Origin: Gracilaria domingensis
Taxonomy: Eukaryota; Rhodophyta; Florideophyceae; Gracilariales; Gracilariaceae
NCBI GenBank assembly: GCA_022539475.1
Contig: VCMS01000002.1
Span: 26,672 to 90,671 of the forward strand
DNA: 64,000 bases
Direction of reading: 5' to 3'
Shown: positions 10,647-20,998 of the stretch, one piece after another
Layout: each line of letters opens with the position of its first letter
How positions within the stretch are numbered: the stretch's first letter is position 1
The notes under the pieces: generated by a model
Database searches by the model: none
What the model saw: the letters and a program-made list of their open reading frames with translations, nothing else
Told to the model about the DNA's origin: nothing
Made by a program: the position numbers and the translations under genes

Positions 10647-10748
10647 GCTTTGGGTTACCGGGTTCCCGTTCTCACCCTCAACTTCTTCTATTTCTTCAAG
10701 ATATAGAACGAGTTGAAGAGTGAAAACGGGAACGCGGTAACCCAAAGC
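10647..10748. repeat. 102-nt foldback (long imperfect hairpin)
   Basis: Arm 1 starts GCTTTGGGTTACCGGG at 10647 and arm 2 ends CGCGGTAACCCAAAGC at 10748. About 45 bases pair with one bulge and few mismatches, and the tip (TTCTAT/ATAGAA) also pairs. Two of the mismatches become G-U wobbles only if the minus strand is transcribed. It could be a small-RNA precursor, a tiny inverted-repeat element or a termini remnant. Confidence 0.75.
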
Positions 10749-11231
10749 GACGGCTGTAAGTACGCGAACAATGGCTCATTTCGTTGCGCCATAGGCTCTA
10801 GCTTCTCGCGTCTTGCGCTACTTTTGGTTTCTTGGCGATCTTGGATCTCTGTCTGTTCGGGATAGGGGATTCTAGTACTTGGTTGGGACATAGGCTGCTC
10901 TCTCGTTTATCGCATCTTGCGGTATGTTTGCTGCATGGGCATTCTTGGTTTCGTTGCTTGTGAGTTCTCGCTTCGCCATCTTTCGCACTTTACGATGAAT
11001 GGATTGTTGCTAATCTAACCAATCCCTTTCCTTCTTCTTCCTTTTACGAGTTACTAGGTCCTTCGACTTTTCTAGCGCAACGTTTCTGTTTTGATTTATC
11101 AATGGTACGTTCCATCGCATTTCAAATGTATCCAACGGAGCATTGACTAACTTATGGATACTTTCTGCTTGCGTATACAGGTAAATGACTTTTGATGCGG
11201 ACGTAGCTCACGAGTTGCAGGTGCAGGTTCA

Positions 11232-11273
11232 TCAAGTAGGGAACCATGCATCTGGTTATGGTTCCCTACTTGA
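11232..11273. repeat. Perfect stem-loop, 16-bp stem
   Basis: TCAAGTAGGGAACCAT at 11232-11247 is exactly complementary to ATGGTTCCCTACTTGA at 11258-11273, with a 10-base loop. It is the first of three neighbouring hairpins. Confidence 0.85.
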
Positions 11274-11279
11274 AGAACG

Positions 11280-11312
11280 GAGAGGATGAGGCGATTCGCG
11301 CCTCATCCTCTC
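11280..11312. repeat. Perfect stem-loop, 14-bp stem
   Basis: GAGAGGATGAGGCG at 11280-11293 pairs with CGCCTCATCCTCTC at 11299-11312 around a five-base loop. It begins six bases after the previous hairpin. Confidence 0.85.
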
Positions 11313-11314
11313 GG

Positions 11315-11344
11315 AGTGCGTATGTGTTCTACCGATACCGCACT
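11315..11344. repeat. Third, weaker stem-loop
   Basis: AGTGCGTAT pairs with ATACCGCACT with one bulged base. It follows the second hairpin by two bases. Confidence 0.55.
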
Positions 11345-11789
11345 TGGGTGCAGGTGCAGTCTGCAGCATCTGCCGCCGATTGCGCCTACACCCGCTCCAT
11401 CCAGGGGGAAATGGTACATGTAATATAGCGAAGTAGTGGTTAGCAAAAGCGGTCGAAAGAAGAATAGATACGAATAAAACGGTATGATTTCAGAATGGGC
11501 ATCATCTGTACTAGCACCAGTATTGCATGCGTTGCAGGGTATCATTCCGCAGAAGTTATCGTGTAATGTGCACCTTGATGTAAACTGAACCTAGACTTCG
11601 CGAAATACCGTTCAGGTAGCCCTCGACTAAAGAACTAGCACGAGTGGAAAACCCATCAGTATTTACTGCACAGCGATTCTGGACGAACCAAGCAATTATC
11701 TTCAATTTTTGAAATAATTGATCTCGATATTTTTTCAAAAAATTTACTGGACGACCCTCGCCAAAAATTAGCATCTGCAAGAGACAGAC
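11345..11789. other. Gene-free stretch between stem-loops and satellite
   Basis: No coding signal. GC falls towards the right, with an AT-rich part near 11700-11760. Confidence 0.4.
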
Positions 11790-12690
11790 GCACAAATCAG
11801 ACCACGAGCTGGGCAAGCCAGCTCGAGCCCTGCACCAAGTAGCCGAGGTGCAAAAGTTCAGGGCGAACCAGCACGTTTGCACCTCTGCCACCAACCTTGC
11901 GAGCCACCGTCAGACTGCGGGACAAGCCGGGTAGTCTGGCGATGGCTCACACACATATCAGAGCACGAACCGGGCGAGCCGGCTCGTGCTCTACCCAAAG
12001 TGGCGGAGTTGCAAAAGTGCTGGGCGCGCCAGCACGTTTGCACCTCTGCCATCAACCCTGCGAGCCACCGTCAGACTGCCGGACGACCCGGGTTGTCTGG
12101 CAATGGCTCACAAACATATCAGAGCACGAGCGCCGCCAGCCAGCTCAAGCTCTACCCAAAGTGGTGGAGTTGCAAAAGTGCTGGGCGAGCCAACACGTTT
12201 GAACCTCTGCCTCCATCCCTGCGTGCCACCGTAAGACTGCCGGACGAGCCCGGAAGTCTGGCGATGATTCCTAGTATATCTCGAGCACGATTTTGGCGAG
12301 TCAGCTCGTGCTCTACCCAAAGTGGTATAAATCAGAAAAGGCTGGGCGAGCCAGCAAATTTGCACCTCGGTCATCCTCCCTGCGAGTCATTGTTAAACTG
12401 CCAGATGAGCTGGACAGTCTGATGATGGGTCAAAAACATATGATAGCACGAAATAAAGAACCCAGTTTGTTCCTTGCCAAGAGTGGCGACAGTGCAAAAG
12501 TGCTGGGCAAGCCAGTACGTTTGCAACTCTGCTACTAACTTTGCGAGCCACCGACAGACTGCCAGACGAGCCCAGAAGTCTGCCCATGGTTCGAAACATA
12601 TATCGAGCGTAAACTGGTCGAGCTAGCTCTTGTTCTGCCGGGAGTAGGAGAGATGCAAAAGTGTTGGGCGAGCCAGCATTTGTTTTTTCC
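11790..12690. repeat. 161-bp tandem satellite, about 5.5 diverged units
   Basis: The landmark GAGCACGA (or a variant) recurs at 11800, 11961, 12122, 12283, 12444 and 12605, exactly 161 bp apart each time. Other unit landmarks are CTACCCAAAGTGG, GCAAAAGTGCTGGGCGAGCCAGCACGTTTG-type blocks and CGTCAGACTGCCGGACGA. The central units are the most alike and the outer ones decay. 161 is not a multiple of three, so the overlapping reading frames are not genes. Two dyads sit in most units: GTGCTGG...CCAGCAC and GAGCACGA...TCGTGCTC. Confidence 0.92.
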
Positions 12691-13879
12691 GATTTATTAG
12701 AAACAAGCAAATATAAGATTGTTTGGTAAGCTAAAAAATATTATGAGAGGTAGAAATAAGAGTTGTGAAAGCTAGGTATATGGATAGAACGCATATGCAT
12801 CTATTTCGTTTGGTTTGTATTAAAAAAGGAGAATTAGAGTAATTTTAATGCTGTTATTGACCCTATACCAAACGGTTCGCACAGTTTAAAATAACAGAAG
12901 AAAGAAGTGCGTGGTTTGTTGAAAACCATAAAGTGTATTGGTTTCTGGTAGGAAAACGGTTTTTATATCTTCATAAGATCGACAATATGTTATGACGTAA
13001 TTGCACAATACCAAGTTATTTTTATTTTTGCAAAAGTGGCAGTTCGTTTTCGATAATAATCCTTTATTATATGCAATGTATTGTGATTTTGCAATATTTG
13101 ATTTTTTAAATCTTAAAATCTGCTCGTCTACTAGAAGAGCCATTTTTGTGCTGCAAAATTTTAAAATGTTAAAAGTACTATGTTTTAGAAAAGTTTTTTG
13201 TAGTCCAATTATTACAAACTAATAGTCATATATTAATACATATGTAGGTTTTATTTGTTTTTTTTATTTGTCTATCGTTTGGGCTTTTGCCCCTGTTTTT
13301 GTGTTTGTGATTTTGTAGTTTGTCTTCTGCTGTATTCTGTCTACGTAAACTACCCAGTGCTTCTTCGTCGAATTGGACTGGTACTCTATGAGAGCAAACT
13401 ATATTTTTATGGCTTTCGCCCTCTTTGGCTGTAACCGCTGATGCCATCACCAAAATGGCGTTTTCAATATCCGAGGCTGGGTGGAGCGTCAACATCTTCA
13501 CATGTGCACATGTGTGTAAGATTGTTACGCACAGCGATTGGCTGGTGTTCACCAACAACGTCGACGGTCGGCGGGCGCGTGCTCTTTACACCCGCGCGAG
13601 AAGGCGTTCGGCGGCTCCTGAAGCCACAGTGATCACAAATCGCCGTTTGCTCAGCCAAGCGCCATCGCTATTACCACCAGCATCTGTCCAACACTGTCTC
13701 GCCGCGACAACATCAGCCATACTCCCACAAGCGTGTACATTTCAGATATCTCCGCTTTTTGCTGAACGAGGCTGAACTGATTGGTCTCATCCACTTGTCA
13801 GCGTCAAAGTCCTTTCCCTGTCGAAGCCGCTGATCACTACGCTTTCCACACGGCACACCCACTCTGCAGGTAACGAACC
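12691..13879. other. AT-rich gene-free stretch and upstream region of the aminotransferase gene
   Basis: 12700-13420 is strongly AT-rich with T and A runs and no supported frame. From about 13440 the GC content rises to that of the following gene, so the promoter and 5' leader of the aminotransferase gene probably lie at 13440-13879. Confidence 0.5.
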
Positions 13880-14938
13880 ATGGAAAAAGTGTGGGATACC
13901 GAAACGCAGGAGGTTCATGGTGGTCAGACATGGCGTCAATGTTCCAACTACATCGCCGACTTCTCCGTAACAACCAACGCGCTGGGCGCTCCTGAATCCG
14001 CTACCGCCGCCGCCGTTCACTCTGTCCTCCATGACATTCATCACTACCCAGCCGCCGACACTCTTGAGCCCTTGCAAGCTTTGTCAAAGTTCATCGACTG
14101 GCCCACTGACCGTCTCCTCATTGGAAATGGAGCATCAGAATTCATTGACCTCGTCATGAAGGTGCTACCGCCCGGTCCGTTCAAACCCGGTCCATACAAA
14201 GCCGCTTACATGGAGTATAATCGCGCAGCGAAAGCAGCCGGTCGAAGTGTGCTGCCGGCCTTCTCGGAGGAGCCTGCCGCTGTCACCGTGCTCATTCATC
14301 CCAACTCACCCACCGGCGATTTTATGTCTCTTGACGGTATTCGCAGTATGATGGACACCATGTCTGGAGCTCTTGTCATTGACGAGTCTTTCATGCCCTT
14401 CTTGGGGCCTGATTGGCGCCAGTATTCTGCAATGTCTCTCATAGATGAATATCCAGATCGGCTACTCGTGCTCGCTTCGTGGACCAAGCTATGGGCATGT
14501 CCTGGCATTCGATTGGGCTCTATTGCAGCATCACAAGAATGGATCAAATGCATTAAGAAGCTGCAGACTCCGTGGTCGTGCAACTCGCCAGCGCAAGCTT
14601 TCATGGCTGCTGCTTCGAAAGACATGAAGTACATGAGACAAACGTGGGAGCGTTTGCCGAAATGGAAACAGCTCACCGAACAGAGGGTGAGACACTTGGA
14701 CTGGAGGGTGAATGAAGAAAGCCCACTGTGGGTGCCATGGGTCTTCGCCACCTTGCCAGATGCGAAAACGGCAGAGAAAGCGTCACAAGTGGCGCAAGAC
14801 GCAGGATGCCCCGTTCGATTGTGTGCTAGCTTTGGTGTTCCCGAGTGTATTCGGATTGGTATTAGAGAACCAGAACATCAAAAGGTTCTGTTTCAAGCGT
14901 GGGAAGCGGCGTTTGGTATCAAGAGCTTCCTGAAATGA
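13880..14938 (+). CDS. PLP-dependent aminotransferase/decarboxylase, CobD/HisC-like
   Basis: 352 codons, no intron. It is a fold-type I PLP enzyme of the class I/II family. Seen in order: an N-terminal VHGG motif near residue 13, GNGASEFIDL (phosphate-binding region), HPNSPTGD near 136, VIDESFMPF near 168 (the PLP-ring Asp), and SWTKLWACPGIRLGS with the Schiff-base Lys at residue 203. A C-terminal IRIGIREPE carries the substrate-carboxylate Arg. Length and the HGG start match L-threonine-O-3-phosphate decarboxylase (CobD) of cobalamin synthesis; histidinol-phosphate aminotransferase is the nearest alternative. No organelle leader is obvious. Substrate is not proven from sequence. Confidence 0.75.
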   Translation: MEKVWDTETQEVHGGQTWRQCSNYIADFSVTTNALGAPESATAAAVHSVLHDIHHYPAADTLEPLQALSKFIDWPTDRLLIGNGASEFIDLVMKVLPPGPFKPGPYKAAYMEYNRAAKAAGRSVLPAFSEEPAAVTVLIHPNSPTGDFMSLDGIRSMMDTMSGALVIDESFMPFLGPDWRQYSAMSLIDEYPDRLLVLASWTKLWACPGIRLGSIAASQEWIKCIKKLQTPWSCNSPAQAFMAAASKDMKYMRQTWERLPKWKQLTEQRVRHLDWRVNEESPLWVPWVFATLPDAKTAEKASQVAQDAGCPVRLCASFGVPECIRIGIREPEHQKVLFQAWEAAFGIKSFLK

Positions 14939-16155
14939 GTTCAAATCTCTGTAGTGGCAAGTTTGGGCTAATGGTTTTGCAGGACTTATTGAGTCGTCTT
15001 CACCTGGTGGGACTGTGTTGCGTTCTGTATGCACAATCTCCATATATATAACTCGATTCTTCCGGGCCGTTTTTGTGTGTGACTCTGGGAATCTCAGGTA
15101 TGAGAAAGAAGTGGCATTGGGCGAACTTCATTTGTCATCTAAGATTATCAAAATGAGAGCGAAGATCAAGTTCTAACTTTGGTAGCAGGACATGTCTAGA
15201 TACTGTTTATGTCTGGACTTAAGCTAGCAAGCAAAGTAAACAGCAAAAGTTCGAATTCATTATGCCGCCTCGACTGTAGAGTTGATGGTTTTTTGAAAAT
15301 CGTAGGCTTTGGCAATAACGCGTTCAAGATTGACTTTTTTCTGTAGTCGATGCGGTGTGAACGATGACATCGTACAACTCTGAAGGAATTTCGATGATAG
15401 AACCATCACTCGCCCTCTTACCAGCAGGCCAGTATCTCTTAGCTGTCGATAATTCTCAGTGGTCGTGTTGCAATATGAAATACGAAGGGTGTGCTCTCTT
15501 CTTCACTCTCCTCTAACATGGCGCTTTATAATCTTTAAGGGGTCACAGTGATGGTTCTCCTCTGCGCTCTGGTCTGTTATGTAAGTAGGCAAAGCAAAGC
15601 GCAGCTGAGTAGGTAATCAAAAGTCTTTCGCTACATAGCCCTTTCTGGGGCAAGATAGGCAGTACAAGTTTGCCCTTTCGTACCATCTCTGAATTGGTTT
15701 CGTCTTCTTGGTCGAGGCTTCTGCGAGTCATTTACCTTAGTTTCTCTGGTTGACTCGGAGGCCCGAGAGCGACGCCTGGACTAGCGTACCCTCAGAATGG
15801 CTGATTACTAGATCGAGAACTTCTCGTAAGATTCACTCTGTAAGGGCCGAGGGATTCCTGCTAGCTAGGGGACTTCTCTTTCGTTCTCAGTTTTGCGACA
15901 CGGATCGCCCAAACTCGAAGCGTAACCTGACACGTGAAAGGAGCACAAGTAAGGCGCACGTGCCGGTTGGGGAAAAAATCTGCGACTGTTGGATGACATA
16001 ACGTCGCTGGTTCCTCCACCAGCAAGCAAGCATTCACACGCTTACACTCGTGTGTACGAACCAGCTGTCAGGCTGCGATTCCTTCTCGTACAAACACCGC
16101 ATCCGCAACAACACGCATCAGTGATGCGGCATCACGCTTCACTCCTCGACCATCT
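14939..16155. other. Intergenic region
   Basis: Follows the aminotransferase stop and leads into the mutase gene. No coding signal, RNA gene or repeat was recognised. Confidence 0.45.
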
Positions 16156-17828
16156 TTGGCTCCAATTCGCCTAGCACAGCATAACCTCATGATGATATTC
16201 CCAAACCCCAACCTGAAGCTCACCGCCTTGTCCGACCTTGACAGCCTTCTAGGTCATCGACATCATCCAGCCTACCTCGCCTACGGCACCGCTGGATTCC
16301 GTGGTTTGGCCACCAATCTTTACGAAGCTGTTCTTCGATGCGGCGTTCTAGCAGCGTGCAGATCGCATGTGCTCGGCGGGAAGGCCGTCGGCGTGATGGT
16401 CACAGCTTCCCACAATCCACCCGCTGACAATGGTCTCAAGCTGGTTGAACCAGATGGCTCTATGTTGGATCCTGAATGGGAACAACTGGCTACAGAATTC
16501 GTCAATGCTTCACATCAACCTGCGCGTACGCTGCAGAAGTTTGTATCAGTTGGGGATGTTGCCATTGCGAGAAAAGCCACTGTTGTAGTGGGTCGCGATA
16601 CACGCGAAAGTTCTGCAACATTAGTTGACCTCATTGTACAAGGCGTTGAGGCTGTCGGTGGTCGAGTAATGCACGTAGGACTTGTGACAACGCCCCAATT
16701 ACACTTCTCGGTTCGCGCTCGTCATTGTGGCGAACCGTGTAACATTCTGCACTACTACGAAAATATGAAGAAAGCATACGCCCAACTAACCGGAAACAAG
16801 TCTTTCTCAGCCTCGGTTGCGTTAGACTGTGCGAATGGCGTTGGGGCAACTGCTGTGAAATGTCTTAAAGGCCTTTTGCCAAACCTTTTCGCCGTGAACA
16901 AGCCAGGAGACGGACCTCTGAATCACGAATGTGGCGCCGATTTCGTACAAAAGAAGCGTCGCCCACCGGTTCTCTACTCCCAGCAAGCCTGTCAAGCTGA
17001 TATCTGGGCTTCACTTGATGGTGACGCTGACCGTCTAGTCATGTATCGCAATAGCGAACACGGCTTTGTTCTCGCAGACGGTGATCGCTTCGCAGCGCTA
17101 CTTGCGACTTTCGTTTCTAAGCATATTACCGCCACTGGCATTTCGGCATTGACTGTCGGTGTTGCTCAAACAGCGTACTCGAACGGGGCCGCCACTCAGT
17201 ATCTCGATACCCTTTCAGGTGTAGATATTGTGGTGGCAAAAACAGGTGTTAAGCATCTGGAAAAGGCGGTCAGATCGTATGACATCGGTATCTATTGGGA
17301 ACCAAATGGTCATGGAACCGTGCTTTTCAGTGAGAAAGCAATTTGTGAGCTACAGAAAGCAGCCAATTCTTCAGTGGACATCGTGGGGAATAGTCATCAG
17401 CAGGATAGCGTATCGACGCTTCTTGCTATAAGCCGTCTTGCGAACCAAGCAGTAGGTGATGGTGTTGCGGATCTGTTGTTAGTGTGTGGTATTCTCTGCA
17501 AGGAAGACATGAGTTTCGAATCTTGGTTGCGACAATACGACGAGCGCTGCAGCAGCAATATGGTTGTTCGCGTACAGGACAAAAATGTGATCCTAACGGA
17601 GGATTGTGATCGATCCGTGAAAGAGCCAGAAGCTCTGAGAGAAACTCAATCACAGCGATTACATCTAGAAAAGGGTGTAGAGGCTTCGTTAGACCCAGTG
17701 GCACGGAAGATGTGGTTCGAATATATGCTGAGGCACCGGTTGGCAGCGAGGAACTGGCGAAAGACATGGCTCTAAGAATAAGTCAGTCTGTTTATGACAA
17801 CTGCGGAGGTAGTGGGACAAGGCCGTAG
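16156..17828 (+). CDS. AGM1: Phosphoacetylglucosamine mutase, with one frame break near the C-terminus
   Basis: Interconverts N-acetylglucosamine 6- and 1-phosphate on the way to UDP-GlcNAc in the cytosol. Motifs of the eukaryotic branch: AYGTAGFRG near residue 42, the catalytic-serine loop VTASHNPPADNG (Ser85), the metal loop SLDGDADR (about 286-293) and the sugar loop EPNGHGTV. The open frame ends at 17775 without the phosphate-binding loop, but the +1 frame holds FVRPSGTEDVVRIYAE at about 17686-17733 and stops at 17828. A one-base shift at the AAAAGGG run near 17672-17685 would give about 556 residues, close to the family length. The start is uncertain: Met1 at 16156 or one of the Met pair near 16189. 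Confidence 0.9.
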
Positions 17829-17895
17829 TATTGACAAGTACGTGTACGCAATTTGCATCTCTGCTGAGGCGAGGCAAAGCTAGAAATGGTGTAAT

Positions 17896-18915
17896 CTAGT
17901 ACAGATGTGTTGGCTCATCCTCCTCTGTCTTTGTCGTTGGTGTCGAAGGACGCGGTGGAAGGGAGCTAGGTGTGGATGGCTCCGACGCAAGAAGTCGTTT
18001 CAATTGCTTGTACTCTTCGTCAGGAATGGTGTACGGCGAATGAGTCGCAGATGGGAATGTTCGTTCCTTAACTTGCGTACAGTAGTCACGAATCGCTTTG
18101 TCGATCTCGTGCCCAACATCCGCAAAAGCCCGAGAGAATTTTGGGGCGGCCTGGGCGTGGTGAGGGTGAGATAGAACACCGAGCATGTCATGGTAGACCA
18201 GAACCTGGCCTCCACATTGGACTCCGCTACCAATGCCTATGATTGGTATGTTGACTGCATCCGAAACAAGGGCAGCGACGCGCTCTGGAACGCATTCTAG
18301 AACAATTGCGAAAGCTCCTGCTTCCTCTACTGCTCGGGCGTCTCTTATGATGTCTATAGCAGTCTGTGCTGTACGCCCTGTTGCTCGGAAAGCCCCTTCT
18401 CGACTGACAGCTTGAGGCAACAGGCCAACGTGTCCCATGACGGCAATTCCTGCGTCGACGACTCTTTTGATGGCCGGTGCTCGATTGATACCGCCTTCCA
18501 GTTTAACTGCATCTACTGCGGAAGCCTTGACAAGGCGAACGGCACTCTCAATTGCACCTGTAGGTGAAGTCTCGTAGGATCCGAAAGGAAGGTCGGCCAC
18601 AAGGAGCGCTTTATTGACAGCTCGACGGGCGGCGGAGGAGTGATGAATCATATGGTCAATGGTGACTGACTGGGTGGTGCGATGTCCGAGAACTACCATT
18701 CCCAGCGAATCACCCACCAGCACCACATCTACATCGGCGCGCTCGGCGTGCAGGGCGGTAGGATAGTCATAGGCTGTTAGCATTGTTATGGGCACTCTGG
18801 CCTCGTACTGCGATCGGAGGTATTGGAGTGTCTTCCTTTTCGGGTGCGTGGTGAGCGTTCTTAGGCTGAGCGCTACGCGGCGAGATAGAATGCTTGAGAT
18901 GGTCGAGAATGACAT
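17896..18915 (-). CDS. panB: 3-methyl-2-oxobutanoate hydroxymethyltransferase (ketopantoate synthesis)
   Basis: First step of pantothenate (and so CoA) synthesis: adds a hydroxymethyl group from methylene-THF to 2-oxoisovalerate. PanB signatures are clear: ITMLTAYDYPTA, VVLVGDSLGMVVLGH (metal Asp), LVADLPFGSYE, AVKLEGG and MGHVGLLPQ, then VLECVPERVA. The Met at 18915 (MSFSTISSILSRRVALSLRT) begins a Ser/Arg-rich amphipathic leader that fits a mitochondrial presequence; the frame is open upstream to 19011 but that part looks like leader RNA. The protein is about 339 residues and has a Pro/Thr-rich C-terminal tail. It converges on the mutase gene, with 67 bp between stops. Confidence 0.92.
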   Translation of the reverse strand: MSFSTISSILSRRVALSLRTLTTHPKRKTLQYLRSQYEARVPITMLTAYDYPTALHAERADVDVVLVGDSLGMVVLGHRTTQSVTIDHMIHHSSAARRAVNKALLVADLPFGSYETSPTGAIESAVRLVKASAVDAVKLEGGINRAPAIKRVVDAGIAVMGHVGLLPQAVSREGAFRATGRTAQTAIDIIRDARAVEEAGAFAIVLECVPERVAALVSDAVNIPIIGIGSGVQCGGQVLVYHDMLGVLSHPHHAQAAPKFSRAFADVGHEIDKAIRDYCTQVKERTFPSATHSPYTIPDEEYKQLKRLLASEPSTPSSLPPRPSTPTTKTEEDEPTHLY

Positions 18916-19697
18916 CCTGGAGGCGCATTGGAGAGCGCAAATTTGGTGCGGACAAGGTGGCGCAATATGGTGCTCGTCACGATAAGACAGCGCGAATTGC
19001 GATCGCACCATCTCGCTGGCGCTCTGGACGTGAAGGCCAGGGGATCAGACGTATGATAAGAGCCCGCGAATAGTAAGGATCTCCGAGAGATAGGGAGAAT
19101 TGCTGCGAATTTTTTTGTCGTAGGTGCAGAGGTGGGAACATACAGCCACTGGCAGGGAGGGGATTCTACATGCTCGGTCGAAACCCTTAATGCTCTTGTT
19201 CTGAACTACAGAATCTGTAATACAGAATCCGTATCAGACGAAGGGGCATAGGCGAAGGGCACGGCGAGCGGACGTGCGCAGGCGAACCATATCTCCGCCA
19301 ACCGGCAGAGCATACCCACCCTGAATCGCTAAGAGTGAGGCGGCGTTCCGCGAAACGGTTCCGCGAAGCGGTTCCGCGGCGCTCTGCACGTGTGTGGCGT
19401 CTACCCAAGGCGACAGCTGCGCACTGTAACAGCGTGGAAGGCGACCCAACGAAAGGCACCAATGCGCAACTCAACGCGCACGTAATGCGCACAACAGAGG
19501 TCATGATGAACGGCGGGGAAAACTTGTGCGGAGGCGGATTGTCGCCAGTGATGGTGCTCCACCTCTCTCCTCCAGAAAAGAGCCAACCAATGGCTGAAGC
19601 TTTCCGCCAATGAACTGCCAAGGGCGCCAGGAGCTTACGCCACAGCGTACAAGAGCCGCCTCCCTGGCATTCGTTACCGACCAAAATATCCCACCGC
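18916..19697. promoter_or_regulatory. Divergent promoter region of panB and the zinc-finger gene
   Basis: About 780 bp between two divergent starts. At 19346-19379 it contains two tandem 13-bp units TTCCGCGAARCGG and a third partial TTCCGCGG. These may be binding sites for a shared regulator; no factor can be named. Confidence 0.4.
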
Positions 19698-20998
19698 TTG
19701 TCGCATTGCGCCGCCCTCATTTGGCGTATGCTTTCTTCGTTGCAACCCGTGCATCTCCATCGTCCGCCACAGTGCGTTCTCAACATCTCCATGCCCGATC
19801 CACCGGCGTCTTCGGAGCAGCCGCCTCAATCGCTTGCGTACGCCTGTTCCACCGCCGCGGTAGCTCCCATTGATACCGTGCGCGATGCATCTGCCAGTCA
19901 GAATGCCATTCTCACGCAGATCGTCACGACCGCCGCCTCGGCTGCTGCTGCGCATGGTTTCCAATTGCAAGATATCACACTTGTTTCGGCCGCCAATTCT
20001 TCTCCAATTCCGGATGCCACCGTCTCAGTTGACGGCGTTCCGTGCGTCGTTCGCCTTCCGGTCTCACAGCCGCCGCACATGTTCGTACAGCCGTATCAAA
20101 CGATGCAAGCGTATCAGATGCCTCCCTACTATGCTGCGCACCCTGCTTACTATGCTCAGCCGAGCCAAAATTTGTTCTGGTCTACCGTTATGCCGCCTGG
20201 CGCCGGTGCCTCCAATGTCGTAGCAACTACAAGCTCTCCTCCCGCATCATCGCCGCCCGCGAAGGAATTCGTATGCCCTCGATGCAAATCGTCTTTCAAA
20301 ACAAACTCTAACATGCAAAAACACATCCGAACCGTACATGAGAACAGTCGGCCCTTCAAGTGTGATCGATGTGACGCCAGCTATGGTCACAAGAACTTGC
20401 TGGTAGAACACATCCGAACTGCTCATGAACGTAAAAGACCTTTTGCTTGTACTATATGTGGTGCGCGTTTCGGTCGGAGCAGCAACCTTTACTCGCACAT
20501 GAAAAGCCACGACGGCAAGAGAGAGCATAAATGCGAAACATGTCACGTCTCCTTCTCACTACATGGAAATATGGTGAAACACATCAAAACTGTGCATCTC
20601 AAGCAAAGACCGTTTCTTTGCAACATTTGTAACTCTCGCTTCGGATTAAGAAGTGATCTCACACGACATGTACGTAACGATACACCACTTGCTCTTTTAT
20701 TCATACCAACAAACAACTTCTAACCTCTTGTGTTCAGACGCGAAATGTGCACGGAATCACAGATCCTAACGCTAACTCAAGCAAGAGAATACGACTATCG
20801 TCAACTACAACACAAATTCCAACCGAATCAGGAGGTGGGCCATCTAACAACAACGCCGGGTCTGCAGCCGCTGCGGGCTCAGGGTCTGCGTCTGCTTCTG
20901 CGTCTGCCTCTGCGTCTGTGGGCGCCAGTCCACTCACAGATGAAGTAAGCGCCGTACCAGACACAACGCAAAATGAGCGCCTTAATACTAACTCATAG
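19698..20998 (+). CDS. C2H2 zinc-finger protein, two exons
   Basis: Exon 1 is 19698-20669, the intron 20670-20737 (68 bp, GTACGT...TTCAG) and exon 2 20738-20998. Splicing restores the last finger: exon 1 ends in LTRH and exon 2 begins TRNVHG, giving the H-x4-H pair. The protein has about 410 residues: a Pro/Ala/Tyr-rich N-terminal half, five fingers (CPRC...H, CDRC...H, CTIC...H, CETC...H, CNIC...H) with RPF/RPFK linkers at about 190-325, and a Ser/Ala-Gly repeat tail. It is probably a nuclear DNA-binding regulator. Without splicing the frame would end at 20723 with a broken fifth finger. The start may be the later Met at 19791 (MPDPPASS). Confidence 0.85.

Noticed and set aside
9866-10723. 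Open frames over the GC-rich duplicated repeat
   Set aside because: They translate the repeat in different frames on both strands with no domain.
12419-12425. CTGATGA, the core of a hammerhead ribozyme, inside the satellite
   Set aside because: It is present in one unit only, the matching stems and GAAA partner are not placed correctly, and other units lack it.
11790-12690. CRISPR array
   Set aside because: Units are long, adjacent and similar throughout, with no unique spacers; the host is a eukaryote.
11877-12710. Several open frames on both strands through the satellite
   Set aside because: They are translations of a 161-bp repeat in shifting frames; the period is not a multiple of three.
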